Shown: positions 7,792 to 15,496, counted from the stretch's first letter. The stretch is DNA of 19,747 nucleotides from JACRBK01 sp964427955 (GCA_964427955.1 CAYRWY010000050.1:1-19747), one strand, 5' to 3'. Made by a program: numbers and translations. Notes: generated from the letters alone by a model not told the origin.

Positions 7792-7986
7792 GTGAAAATC
7801 TCCGAACAGGTAAGGTTAGACATACCCCGTCACTGGCGCTCGGTGAACAAGTGAACATAACACGCAATGTTGGGGAAATATCGCATGAGCGATTTACACC
7901 ACGCAAACCGGAGTTAATCTGGCTACCCGGTGGATAGGAATATTACCGATCTGTGGACACTCGAAAATGGAGCAAAACGGATTGCT
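7792..7986 (-). promoter_or_regulatory. Long 5' leader of rho
   Basis: If transcription starts from the promoter at 7993-8021, the rho mRNA carries roughly 195 untranslated bases. No convincing small ORF with a ribosome-binding site is seen on either strand. Short inverted repeats occur, for example TCGC/GCGA at 7881-7892, but none is strong. Rho leaders in several bacteria mediate autoregulation by early termination, so this is a candidate region for the same. The boundary near 7986 is estimated from the -10 box. Confidence 0.4.
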
Positions 7987-7992
7987 ACAGTC

Positions 7993-8021
7993 AATATAGC
8001 ACACTGTTCGCGTGCGGTCAA
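7993..8021 (-). promoter_or_regulatory. Sigma70-type promoter for rho
   Basis: Read on the minus strand, TTGACC (8021-8016) and TATATT (7998-7993) are separated by exactly 17 bases, and each matches the consensus at five of six positions. It points at rho, whose ATG is about 200 bases downstream, and lies just after the sdh operon terminator hairpin. Confidence 0.65.
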
Positions 8022-8045
8022 ACTTTTTCAAGAGAATTTTTCGGG

Positions 8046-8079
8046 AAAAGGTAGGGGCAAATAGTCCTACCCCTACCTT
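8046..8079 (-). terminator. Hairpin terminator of the sdh operon
   Basis: A perfect 10-bp stem (8048-8057 with 8070-8079) encloses a 12-nt loop. It begins 6 bases after the sdhD stop. On the minus strand the 3' arm runs into TTTT and then CCCG, a moderate U-tract. The GTAGGGGCAAATAGTCCTAC core looks like a dispersed palindrome and may be a repeat family member. Confidence 0.6.
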
Positions 8080-8085
8080 GAGCGT

Positions 8086-8400
8086 CTAGAAGGCCAGAAT
8101 CGTCACGGTGCCATAGACGAACAACAGCGCGCCCGCCGCCGCGGCAACCCCGGCCAGGACCCGCTTGTATACGTCGAAACGCTCCACGTCCGTGATCACC
8201 ATGTAGGCCCCGGTCAGCGCGTGCATCAGGACGAAGAACAGGAACACGACGTCGATCCCTTTCCACAGCGGATGATGCAGCCGGTCCGCCACGCGGCTGA
8301 CGTCGATATGCCCCGGCGGATAGTGCACCACGACCATGTGCAGGGTGAGAAAGACCAGCAGCGCAATCGCGCTGACCCGCTGCATGAGAAAGATACGCAT
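8086..8400 (-). CDS. sdhD: Succinate dehydrogenase membrane anchor subunit (SdhD-like)
   Basis: Predicted 104-aa membrane protein and last gene of the succinate dehydrogenase operon. It would anchor the catalytic dimer in the membrane and help form the quinone site, passing electrons from succinate to quinone. Three membrane segments are visible (about 7-27, 48-70, 80-102), with His21 in the first and the pattern MHALTGAYMVITD around His60 in the second, which resembles the H-x-x-x-G-x-x-x-x-x-x-D signature of SdhC/SdhD subunits. An AGGAGG site 5 bases upstream sets the ATG. It starts 9 bases after the sdhC stop, so translation is likely coupled. Small anchor subunits diverge fast. The C versus D naming rests on operon order and the weaker match, and the pair could be numbered the other way. 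Confidence 0.8.
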   Translation of the reverse strand: MRIFLMQRVSAIALLVFLTLHMVVVHYPPGHIDVSRVADRLHHPLWKGIDVVFLFFVLMHALTGAYMVITDVERFDVYKRVLAGVAAAAGALLFVYGTVTILAF

Positions 8401-8409
8401 ACGATCCTC

Positions 8410-8757
8410 CTACCCTTCCAGCGCATACAACAGGATCGGCAGGCCGCCGGCGATGGTCAGGATGACCGACACGACGAAGGCCGCATAAAACAGGCTCTTC
8501 CGGTATTCGGTGACGTTGAAATAGTGCACCATCAACAGCCGGATGCCGTCGAAGCCGTGATACACGACGGCGGCCAGCAGCCCGATCTCGGCGATCCGGA
8601 ACAGCGGGGAATCGAGAAATTTCATGCGATCATCGAAGGTGCTGTCCCCGCTGTTGATCCCGCCGATCACCCAGATGTGGAGGATCAGGTACAGCACCAG
8701 GACCACGCCGGTAAAACGGCGCAGCACAAACGAGATAAACCCCGTACTGCGATACAT
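8410..8757 (-). CDS. sdhC: Succinate dehydrogenase cytochrome b subunit (SdhC-like)
   Basis: Predicted 115-aa membrane subunit of complex II that binds heme b and quinone. It has three membrane segments (about 9-32, 52-77, 87-112). The N-terminal LRRFTGVVLVLYLILHIWV matches the R-x-T/S-G...H pattern of the family, and VVYHGFDGIRLL around His67 matches the H-x-x-x-G-x-R-x-L motif that holds the heme-ligand histidine in known SdhC proteins. AAGGAG 9 bases upstream sets the ATG. The gene follows sdhB by 27 bases and precedes sdhD by 9, in one transcription unit. Confidence 0.87.
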   Translation of the reverse strand: MYRSTGFISFVLRRFTGVVLVLYLILHIWVIGGINSGDSTFDDRMKFLDSPLFRIAEIGLLAAVVYHGFDGIRLLMVHYFNVTEYRKSLFYAAFVVSVILTIAGGLPILLYALEG

Positions 8758-8784
8758 GGTGGCGAACTCCTTTCAGACCAAAAT

Positions 8785-9552
8785 CTATTTGATGGGATCG
8801 TTGAGCGTCTGCTGCCGGTCCCGGCGCGCGGACTCAAACGCCCGGCGCTTCGCGGCCAGCTTGCGCAGCGTCGTGATCGCGTCGGTGGGATTCAGGTGCT
8901 TCGGGCAGGCGTCGATACAGTTGAAAATGGTATGGCAGCGGTAGACACCGTCACCCTGATCGAGATCGTCCAGCCGCGCCTGCGGTGCTGCGTCGCGCGG
9001 GTCCATCACGCGCAGGAACGCCTTGAGCAGTGCGTGCGGGCCGATATATTTCTTGTTGAGCGCGATCACCTGGCAGGCGGAATAGCACGATCCGCACATG
9101 ATGCAGTGTTCCGCATCACGCAGCGCGGCGACTTCTTCCGGACTCATGCGGAATTCTTTTTCCGGCACATTCTCCGGCGGGATCAGCCAGGGCTTGACGC
9201 GCCGGTACTGCTCCCAGAACGTCCCCCGGTCAACGACCAGGTCCTTGATAATCGGCAGGTACGGCAGCGGGCGGATCGTCACGCGGCCCTGGCTGTCCAC
9301 CTGATCGCGGAGCGGCGTCTCGCAGGCCAGCATATTCTGGCCGTTGATGTTCATCGCGCAGCTTCCACAGATAGCATGGCGGCAGGAGCGGCGGAAGGTC
9401 AGGCTGCCGTCGAACTCCTCTTTGATCTCGTGCAGCGCATCCAGGATGGTTTTGCCGGGGGGAGCTTCCAGTTCGAATTCGTCCACATGAGGCTTTTGGT
9501 CGAACTCCGGGTTGAACCGCTGGATACGCACGGTAATTTTATTAAAAGCCAT
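8785..9552 (-). CDS. sdhB: Succinate dehydrogenase iron-sulfur subunit
   Basis: Predicted 255-aa electron-transfer subunit of complex II, which carries electrons from the SdhA flavin to quinone. All cluster ligands are present: Cys57, Cys62, Cys65 and Cys77 for the [2Fe-2S] centre (CRHAICGSC and the later LACETP); Cys150, Cys153 and Cys156 plus Cys216 for the [4Fe-4S] centre; and Cys160, Cys206 and Cys212 for the [3Fe-4S] centre (CIMCGSCYSAC and CHTIFNCIDACPKHLNP). Length and cysteine spacing follow the usual family pattern. GGAGG 8 bases upstream sets the ATG. It starts 16 bases after the serine hydrolase gene rather than directly after sdhA, which is the unusual point of this operon. Confidence 0.97.
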   Translation of the reverse strand: MAFNKITVRIQRFNPEFDQKPHVDEFELEAPPGKTILDALHEIKEEFDGSLTFRRSCRHAICGSCAMNINGQNMLACETPLRDQVDSQGRVTIRPLPYLPIIKDLVVDRGTFWEQYRRVKPWLIPPENVPEKEFRMSPEEVAALRDAEHCIMCGSCYSACQVIALNKKYIGPHALLKAFLRVMDPRDAAPQARLDDLDQGDGVYRCHTIFNCIDACPKHLNPTDAITTLRKLAAKRRAFESARRDRQQTLNDPIK

Positions 9553-9568
9553 CTAAAGCACCTCCAGA

Positions 9569-10897
9569 TTATTTCTTCTCACGGGAGAGAATGCGGCCTC
9601 CCAGGCGCAGCCGGATCAGATCCCCTTCACGGCTGCGCAGAAATTCGGCTTGTATGCCCTTGAAGGGGCCATCGACGATGGTGATGCAATCGGTATCGTA
9701 GAAACGAAACGGCGCACACAGGGGCGGATCATCCTCGCCGATGACGGTCAGGTGTCCCATCAAACCGCCCTCGTGCAGCGTGAACTCCAAATCCTGCCGG
9801 GCGTTGACGTAACGCCCCGCGTAGAGGGCCAGTTGATCGTCGGGCAGCGGGTAAGCCAACGGATCGGGATTCTCGAAGCCGAGCAAGTGGGGCCACACCC
9901 ATTGGGTCACATCGTGGATCAGGCCATCTCCCCGATCCGCATTGGTCACCAGCGCCAACGCAAACTGGCATTGGGGCACCAGGGTCAGTTGCGACGACTG
10001 CCCCTCCGTACCGCCATCGTGCTCGACCAGGAGATATTCCCCCACCCGGTTCAAATGCCAGGCTAACCCGACCGTCTCCTTGTCCCCCTTGATCTGGACC
10101 TGGGGAGTCTGCATCAACGCCAGGGTTTCAGGCGACAACAGACGCGGTCCTTCTCCCAGGTGACAGCGGGCATAGGTCAGCAGGTCTTTGACCGTGGTGA
10201 CTGCCCCTCCGGCGGGGCTGGTGGAACGCGGCACCGCCCACGGGCGCACCACCACCGCCTGGCCGTCGTCGTCAATGGCGTGCCCGACGGAAAAACGGTG
10301 CGTGATCACGTCGCCTGGAAGGAAAAACGAGTGACTCATCCCCAGGGGAGCGAAGAGATTTTCCTGCACGGCGATCTCAAACGGCTGCCCGGTGATCACC
10401 TCGATGACACGTCCCGCCAGGCAGAAGCCCAGGTTGTTATAGGCGTAGGTTTCGCCGAGTGGCGTCACCTGAGACATCTCGGCCAGTTTGTCCGCCATCC
10501 GGGCCAGGGCATCATCTCCTCGACTGAGGTCCTCGAAGTAATCGCCGATCCAGCCCCCGACGTGGGTGAGCAGGTGGCGCATCGTCACCCGGCGGGCGGT
10601 CTCTTCATCCGCCAGACGCAGATCGGGCAGATAGGTTCGCAGCGGCACATCCAGATCGAGTCGGCCCTGCTCGACCAGCCGCATTACCAGCGTGCCGGTC
10701 ATGGTCTTGGTGATCGAACCGACCTGAAAGAGCGTTTCGTCCGTCACCGGCAGCGGATTTTCGAGACTGGTCACGCCGAAGCCCGCCGTGTACACCTGGC
10801 CCGCGTGCCAGATCCCCACTGCGGCGCCGGGAACATGATAAAACGCCATGCGCTCGCTTATGAGGGCGGCAAGCTCCTGAACTGTGCTCTGGCTCAC
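9569..10897 (-). CDS. Serine hydrolase, class-C beta-lactamase / DD-peptidase fold, inside the sdh operon
   Basis: Predicted 442-aa penicillin-recognising-fold hydrolase. The three active-site elements are intact: Ser61-x-x-Lys64 (SITK), Tyr153-x-Asn155 (YNN) and His293-x-Gly295 (HDGG, replacing the KTG of classical beta-lactamases). The last 90 or so residues (from about LALYAGRYVN) look like the lipocalin-like beta-barrel often attached to this family. No signal peptide or membrane segment is visible, so it is probably cytoplasmic, unlike cell-wall DD-peptidases. Esterase, D-aminopeptidase or amidase activity are all possible. It starts at GTG. GAGGAG lies 6 bases upstream, one base after the sdhA stop, and the sdhB ribosome-binding site overlaps its own 3' flank. 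It is therefore embedded in the succinate dehydrogenase operon, between sdhA and sdhB. The physiological substrate is unknown. Confidence 0.88.
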   Translation of the reverse strand: MSQSTVQELAALISERMAFYHVPGAAVGIWHAGQVYTAGFGVTSLENPLPVTDETLFQVGSITKTMTGTLVMRLVEQGRLDLDVPLRTYLPDLRLADEETARRVTMRHLLTHVGGWIGDYFEDLSRGDDALARMADKLAEMSQVTPLGETYAYNNLGFCLAGRVIEVITGQPFEIAVQENLFAPLGMSHSFFLPGDVITHRFSVGHAIDDDGQAVVVRPWAVPRSTSPAGGAVTTVKDLLTYARCHLGEGPRLLSPETLALMQTPQVQIKGDKETVGLAWHLNRVGEYLLVEHDGGTEGQSSQLTLVPQCQFALALVTNADRGDGLIHDVTQWVWPHLLGFENPDPLAYPLPDDQLALYAGRYVNARQDLEFTLHEGGLMGHLTVIGEDDPPLCAPFRFYDTDCITIVDGPFKGIQAEFLRSREGDLIRLRLGGRILSREKK

Positions 10898-10903
10898 AGG
10901 CCG

Positions 10904-10909
10904 CTCCTC
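10904..10909 (-). promoter_or_regulatory. Ribosome-binding site fixing the GTG start of the serine hydrolase
   Basis: GAGGAG on the minus strand sits 6 bases before the GTG at 10897-10895 and one base after the sdhA TGA (10913-10911). This arrangement indicates re-initiation after sdhA translation. Confidence 0.6.
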
Positions 10910-10910
10910 A

Positions 10911-12710
10911 TCAGTATTTTCGCTCCATCGGCGGATATTTTTCCCAGTCGATATTGACCTCTTTGTAACTCAGCAGCGGGCCATCCGGGCCGGGATGGGC
11001 CAGCGTGTGCTTGAGCCAGTGTTCATCATCCCGCTTAGCGAAATCGGTGCGCCAGTGGGCACCCCGGCTTTCAGTGCGAGCCAGGGCGCTGGCGACCACT
11101 ACTTCGCTGAACACCAGCAGATTCTCGGTCTCAATCGCGCCCAGGACGTCGGTATTGAAACGCTGGCTCTTGTCCATCACGCGCGCACTGCGGAACCGTC
11201 CCTGCAACTGCTTGATCGTCGCCTCGGCGGCGCGCAGCTTGGCATCGTCGCGGAAAATACCGCACTGGTTGGTCATCGCCTCTTTGAGTTCGCGCCCGAT
11301 CTTGGCCCATGATTCCCCTTTCCCCTGCGTATCGTCCATCAGATGCTGAATGCGCTGGCGCGTGGACCCGGCAGGATCGCCGCTGACCGGTTGGAGCACG
11401 GCCCCGTTTTTGACGAACTCGGCGATGGCGTAACCCGCCCGGCGGCCAAACACGGAGGCGTCCAGCAGGCTGTTGGTGCCCAGGCGGTTCGCGCCGTGCA
11501 CGCTGATACACGAGCACTCGCCCGCCGCGTAAAACCCGGGAACCGGCGTGCCCGCGCTGTCGCGGATCACCTGCCCGTTGGCGTCGGTCGGGATGCCACC
11601 CATGCTGTAATGTGCGGTCGGCTGGATCGGGCACAGGTCGTCGATAATGTCCACGCCGACGAACTTGAGCGCAATGTCGCGCACCTGGGGCAGACGCTCC
11701 ATGATCTTGTCGCGGCCCAGGTGGCGCAGGTCCAGGTAGATGCCCTGGCCATCGCCGCCCACGCCGCGCCCCTCGTCGATCTCCTGCTGCTCGGAGCGGC
11801 TGACCAGGTCGCGCGGGGCCAGTTCCATCTTGCTCGGCGCGTATTTCTGCATGAACCGCTCGCCGTCCTGGTTGACCAGGTAACCGCCTTCGCCCCGACA
11901 CGCTTCGCTCATCAGGATGCCGTGCTGGTACAGCCCGGTGGGGTGATACTGCACGAACTCCATGTCCATGAGCGGGATTCCGGCGCGATAGGCCAGTGCC
12001 ACGCCGTCACCGGTGTTGGCATGGGCGTTCGACGTGATCTTCCAGGCCCGGCCATAACCGCCCGTGCCGAACATGACCGCCTTGGCGCGCATGACGTACA
12101 GCTTGCCGGTGGCCATTTCCAGCGCGACCACGCCCCGGCAGACATTGTCCTCGACGATCAAATCGAGCGCGCACCATTCACTGTAGAACTTGACGCCGTG
12201 TTTGAGCGCCTGCTCGTGGACGGTATGCAGCAGGACGTGGCCGGTCCAGTCGGCGGCATAGTTGGCGCGGGGGACGCTGTGCCCGCCGAAGCGGCGCTGC
12301 GCGATCCGGCCATCGGGCGTGCGGCTGAAGACGCAGCCCATGTGCTCGTACTCGTACAGAATGTCGATGGCATCCTTGACCATGATCTCAATCGCATCCT
12401 GGTCGCCGAGCCAATCCGAGCCTTTGATGGTGTCCTGCATGTGGAGTTCCCAGCTATCGATCAGCGCCTCACCCGGGGGAATTTGTTCGAGTGGGCCTTC
12501 GGCGCCGGACCCTGGAACCGGTCGCACGTTGTTCAGTGCCGCCGCGATCCCACCCTGGGCCGCACCGCTGTGTGAGCGCAGGGGGTGGATTTTGGACAGC
12601 ACTCCTACATTTTTCACTCCTTCCTGGCTGGCGATCATGGCCGCCCACGTTCCGGCCAGTCCCGCCCCCACGACAATGACATCGTGGGTGATGACCTCGG
12701 CATTGGACAT
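10911..12710 (-). CDS. sdhA: Succinate dehydrogenase flavoprotein subunit
   Basis: Predicted 599-aa catalytic subunit of complex II, oxidising succinate to fumarate with covalently bound FAD at the cytoplasmic face of the membrane. An N-terminal FAD-binding VVGAGLAG lies at 13-20. SHSGAAQGG at about 46-54 contains His47, the residue expected to carry the flavin. Substrate-site regions include QYHPTGLY, the conserved SEACRGEGG, the PTAHYSMGGIPTD stretch, YAAGECSC and GANRLGTNSLLD. The C-terminal helical domain is full length. The ATG at 12710 has GAGG 9 bases upstream. As the first gene of the operon it precedes the serine hydrolase, sdhB, sdhC and sdhD, an A-first order unlike the common C-D-A-B. 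Fumarate reductase activity cannot be excluded from sequence. Confidence 0.97.
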   Translation of the reverse strand: MSNAEVITHDVIVVGAGLAGTWAAMIASQEGVKNVGVLSKIHPLRSHSGAAQGGIAAALNNVRPVPGSGAEGPLEQIPPGEALIDSWELHMQDTIKGSDWLGDQDAIEIMVKDAIDILYEYEHMGCVFSRTPDGRIAQRRFGGHSVPRANYAADWTGHVLLHTVHEQALKHGVKFYSEWCALDLIVEDNVCRGVVALEMATGKLYVMRAKAVMFGTGGYGRAWKITSNAHANTGDGVALAYRAGIPLMDMEFVQYHPTGLYQHGILMSEACRGEGGYLVNQDGERFMQKYAPSKMELAPRDLVSRSEQQEIDEGRGVGGDGQGIYLDLRHLGRDKIMERLPQVRDIALKFVGVDIIDDLCPIQPTAHYSMGGIPTDANGQVIRDSAGTPVPGFYAAGECSCISVHGANRLGTNSLLDASVFGRRAGYAIAEFVKNGAVLQPVSGDPAGSTRQRIQHLMDDTQGKGESWAKIGRELKEAMTNQCGIFRDDAKLRAAEATIKQLQGRFRSARVMDKSQRFNTDVLGAIETENLLVFSEVVVASALARTESRGAHWRTDFAKRDDEHWLKHTLAHPGPDGPLLSYKEVNIDWEKYPPMERKY

Positions 12711-12723
12711 AAGCTGTATCCTC

Positions 12724-12749
12724 TAAACTATTTTTCGGTAAACTATTTT
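12724..12749 (-). repeat. 11-bp direct repeat in the sdhA upstream region
   Basis: TAAACTATTTT occurs perfectly at 12724-12734 and 12739-12749 (15-base period), 14-39 bases before the sdhA start and immediately upstream of its GAGG site. The region is markedly AT-rich compared with its surroundings. It could be a regulator-binding site or an mRNA leader element. I could not place a convincing -35/-10 pair here. Confidence 0.45.
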
Positions 12750-12775
12750 GACGGTGTAATTTTCAGTGTACCACC

Positions 12776-12806
12776 AAAAATCCCCGCGCGAGAAAGGCCA
12801 CGGGGA
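12776..12806 (-). terminator. Intrinsic terminator after the SMP-30-family gene
   Basis: On the minus strand TCCCCG (12806-12801) pairs with CGGGGA (12786-12781) around a 14-nt loop and is followed at once by TTTTT (12780-12776). It starts 4 bases after the stop codon of the SMP-30-family gene and separates it from the sdh operon. Confidence 0.6.
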
Positions 12807-12809
12807 CGG

Positions 12810-13691
12810 CTAGCCCTTGAAACGATGCGTCAAGGTGCCCTCGACATCGACTTTCACGCGAAATAACCCGCCCGCCAGCGGCTCGCGCGCCAGTTGTTCT
12901 TCACTCATTTTTTCGCGCGCCGTCGTGATGTACAGCTCGTCCAGATACTCGCCCCCAAAAGCGCACGACGAAGGATTGGACACCGGCAGCTCAATCGTTT
13001 CGAGCACCTGGGCGGTGTGAGGATTCCAGCGGCGGACCGCTCCGCCGAAGAAGTGCGCGATCCACAGCATCCCCTCACGGTCGATGGCCATGCCGTCCGG
13101 CACCCCCAACGGCCTGGGAACCTGGATCGCGCTGCGGCGGTTGTTGATGCGGCCCGTGGCGTCGTCGTAATCGAACGCGGAAACGAGGTAGGGCATCGAG
13201 TCGTTGTAGTACATGGTCTTGCGGTCCGCGGTCCAGACGATGCCGTTCGAGATCGAAACGCCGGTTAGCAGCGTGTGGACACTCAAATCGGGATCGAGGC
13301 GGTACAGGCTGCCCCGGTCCGGCACCTCCGCCGAGATGTGCATCGTCCCGGCCCAGAAGCGCCCCGCCGGGTCACATTTGCCATCGTTGAAGCGGTTGTC
13401 AGGCCGATCCGCTTCGGGGTCGATGATGATGTCCAGGGTTTCGGAGGCCAGGTCGAACCACGCCAACCCGTGGTGTACCGCCAGCAGCACCCGCCCGGAT
13501 TCGCTCAAAACGACCGTGCCGACCATCTGCCCGACGTGGTAGGATCGATCTTCCGCCAGCGCGGGATCGTAGACGTGCAGCGCCTGGCCGACGATGTCCA
13601 CCCAGTACAGCCGCCGGGTCCGTTCGTCCCACAGCGCCCCTTCGCCCAGTTCGGCTCGGGCATCCAGAATCAGTTCAGGCTGGTGAGTCAT
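12810..13691 (-). CDS. SMP-30/gluconolactonase-family protein
   Basis: Predicted 293-aa six-bladed beta-propeller lactonase-type enzyme, probably opening a sugar lactone in an oxidative sugar or sugar-acid route. Family metal ligands are in place: Glu17 in ELGEGALW, Asn149 in VSISNGIVW and Asp199 in GVPDGMAID. The substrate-side Arg100 and Asn102 lie in DNRFNDGKCDPAGRFWAGTM. The frame opens with GTG at 13694 followed directly by ATG at 13691. AAGGAG is 5 bases from the GTG and 8 from the ATG, so ATG is preferred. There is no signal peptide, so it is cytoplasmic. It is transcribed divergently from ilvD with 122 bases between starts, and ends in its own terminator. No sugar-catabolic partner genes are nearby, so the substrate is open. 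Confidence 0.9.
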   Translation of the reverse strand: MTHQPELILDARAELGEGALWDERTRRLYWVDIVGQALHVYDPALAEDRSYHVGQMVGTVVLSESGRVLLAVHHGLAWFDLASETLDIIIDPEADRPDNRFNDGKCDPAGRFWAGTMHISAEVPDRGSLYRLDPDLSVHTLLTGVSISNGIVWTADRKTMYYNDSMPYLVSAFDYDDATGRINNRRSAIQVPRPLGVPDGMAIDREGMLWIAHFFGGAVRRWNPHTAQVLETIELPVSNPSSCAFGGEYLDELYITTAREKMSEEQLAREPLAGGLFRVKVDVEGTLTHRFKG

Positions 13692-13723
13692 CACTTCCGC
13701 TCCTTCGGCTTCGGTCTGGCAGC

Positions 13724-13752
13724 TTGCCGCCGCCCGGTCGCTGTGCTATCTT
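13724..13752 (+). promoter_or_regulatory. Sigma70-type promoter for ilvD
   Basis: TTGCCG (13724-13729) and TATCTT (13747-13752) are spaced by exactly 17 bases, pointing to ilvD. The predicted transcript start near 13759 gives a leader of about 55 bases, with no attenuator or leader peptide evident. Confidence 0.6.
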
Positions 13753-13813
13753 TCAGGCGTCTAGTCTACCCCATCTCAAACTGCCACCCATCATTTCGTT
13801 TTGGAGGTTCTTC

Positions 13814-15496
13814 ATGGCTCTGAATACGAACAGCCGCACGCTCTTAGAGGGTAGTGACCGGGCCGGTGCCCGCGCCATGTTTAAAGCCATCGGTCTGACG
13901 GACGACGACCTGGCGAAACCCTTGATCGCCGTCGCCAACACCTGGACCGAGATTGGGCCGTGCAATTTTCACCTGATGCGCCTCGCCGCGAAGATCAAAG
14001 AAGGGATCAAGCGCGCGGGCGGCACACCCCTGGAATTCAACTCGATCAGCATCAGCGACGGGATCACGATGGGCACCCAGGGGATGAAAGCTTCCCTGGT
14101 CAGCCGCGAGATCATCGCCGACGGGATCGAGCTGGTGACGCGGGCCAACTATTTCGACGGCGTGATCGCGATTTCGTCGTGCGACAAGACGATCCCCGGC
14201 ACGATCATGGCCCTGCTGCGGCTGAACATTCCGTCGATGATGCTTTACGGTGGGACGATCTACCCCGGAAGCTACCAGGGCGAGGCCATCGACATCGTGT
14301 CGGTTTACGAGGCCATCGGCCAATTCCAGACCGGCAAGATCACCGCCGAGCAGCTCCGCGGGATCGAAAACGCCGCCTGTCCGGGGCCGGGCGCGTGCGG
14401 CGGGCAGTTCACCGCCAACACGATGGCCATGATCTCGCAGATCATCGGCATTTGCCCGATGGGAATGGCCGACGTACCCGCCGAGGATGAGACCAAGCTG
14501 GATGTCGCCCGCCGCGCCGGAGAGTTGATGATCCAGTTGATCCGGAACGACATCCGGCCCTCTCAGGTGATCACCAAAACGGCGCTCGAAAATGCCATCG
14601 CCGCCGCCGCCGCGACCGGCGGCAGCACCAACGCCGTGCTTCACACGTTGGCCTTCGCACGCGAAGCGGGCATCGACTTCACCATCGACGAGATCGAAAC
14701 GATCAGCCGCCGCACGCCGTTGATCGCCGACATGCGCCCGACCGGGAAATACGCCGCGCTCGATCTGTATAAGGCGGGCGGCGTCGCGCTGGTTGTCAAG
14801 TGGCTGGTGGAAGGCGGGTATCTTGACGGCAGCACTATGACCGTCACGGGGCAGACGCTCGCCGAGGTGACGGCCTCCGCCCAGGAAACGCCGGGCCAAC
14901 AGGTCGTGCACCCGTTGAGCCAGCCGATCAATGCCTCCGGCGGTCTGGTGATCTTGAAGGGCAACCTGGCGCCACGCGGGGCGGTCGTCAAACTGAAAGG
15001 CGACGAATCCCAGCACCATCGCGGTCCGGCCCGCGTTTTCGACAGCGAAGAGGCGGCTTTCGCCGCGGTCGAGAGTCGCGGCATCAAACCGGGCGACGTG
15101 GTGGTGATCCGCTACGAAGGGCCGGTCGGCGGCCCCGGAATGCGCGAGATGCTCCAGATCACCGCTGCCCTGGTGGGTCAGGGCCTGGGGCCGCAGGTGA
15201 TGCTCATCACGGATGGGCGCTTCTCCGGCGGCACGCGCGGGCTGATGATCGGGCACGTCGCGCCGGAAGCGATGGCCGGCGGACCGCTGGCCCTGGTCCA
15301 GGAGGGGGACGAAATCGAGGTCGATATTCCCCAGCGGCGGATCAGCCTGCTGGTGAGCGAGGCCGAACTGGATCGGCGGCGGGCGCTCTGGACCGCGCCG
15401 AAGCCCAACTATACTTCGGGCGTGCTGGCCAAGTATGCGCGGCTGGTCCAGCAGGCCGACGATGGCGCTATCACTAATACCGTCGCCGGACAATAA
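13814..15496 (+). CDS. ilvD: Dihydroxy-acid dehydratase
   Basis: Predicted 560-aa enzyme of branched-chain amino acid synthesis that dehydrates 2,3-dihydroxy-isovalerate and 2,3-dihydroxy-3-methylvalerate to the 2-keto acids that lead to valine, leucine and isoleucine. TTGGAGG 6 bases upstream sets the ATG at 13814. The open frame extends upstream to 13724, but that segment carries the promoter and has no family similarity. Cluster ligands are Cys50 (GPCNFH), Cys123 (SSCDKTIPG) and Cys195 (GACGGQFTANTM). The shorter length compared with the roughly 616-aa E. coli enzyme fits the group that includes [2Fe-2S] IlvD proteins. Lys125 after Cys123 is the likely carbamylated residue, and GRFSGGTRG near 468-476 holds the proposed catalytic serine. 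The protein is complete, with no insertions or breaks. No other ilv or leu genes are adjacent. Confidence 0.97.
   Translation: MALNTNSRTLLEGSDRAGARAMFKAIGLTDDDLAKPLIAVANTWTEIGPCNFHLMRLAAKIKEGIKRAGGTPLEFNSISISDGITMGTQGMKASLVSREIIADGIELVTRANYFDGVIAISSCDKTIPGTIMALLRLNIPSMMLYGGTIYPGSYQGEAIDIVSVYEAIGQFQTGKITAEQLRGIENAACPGPGACGGQFTANTMAMISQIIGICPMGMADVPAEDETKLDVARRAGELMIQLIRNDIRPSQVITKTALENAIAAAAATGGSTNAVLHTLAFAREAGIDFTIDEIETISRRTPLIADMRPTGKYAALDLYKAGGVALVVKWLVEGGYLDGSTMTVTGQTLAEVTASAQETPGQQVVHPLSQPINASGGLVILKGNLAPRGAVVKLKGDESQHHRGPARVFDSEEAAFAAVESRGIKPGDVVVIRYEGPVGGPGMREMLQITAALVGQGLGPQVMLITDGRFSGGTRGLMIGHVAPEAMAGGPLALVQEGDEIEVDIPQRRISLLVSEAELDRRRALWTAPKPNYTSGVLAKYARLVQQADDGAITNTVAGQ

Noticed and set aside
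6757..7854. Plus-strand open frame opposite rho and its leader
   Set aside because: It is antisense to a complete rho gene and has no domain or credible ribosome-binding site.
7737..7937. 66-codon plus-strand frame across the rho start and leader
   Set aside because: It overlaps rho, has no ribosome-binding site, and its composition is not protein-like.
8221..9663. Plus-strand open frame (480 codons) opposite the sdhB/sdhC/sdhD genes
   Set aside because: It spans several real genes on the other strand and its composition is that of a shadow frame.
11343..12575. Long plus-strand open frame (410 codons) opposite sdhA
   Set aside because: It lies wholly antisense to an unmistakable sdhA and has no recognisable domain. 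Long shadow frames are expected in GC-rich coding DNA.
13844..15493. Long minus-strand open frame (549 codons) opposite ilvD
   Set aside because: It mirrors ilvD codon structure, is rich in Arg, His, Asp and Gly with no motif, and ilvD itself is complete and certain.
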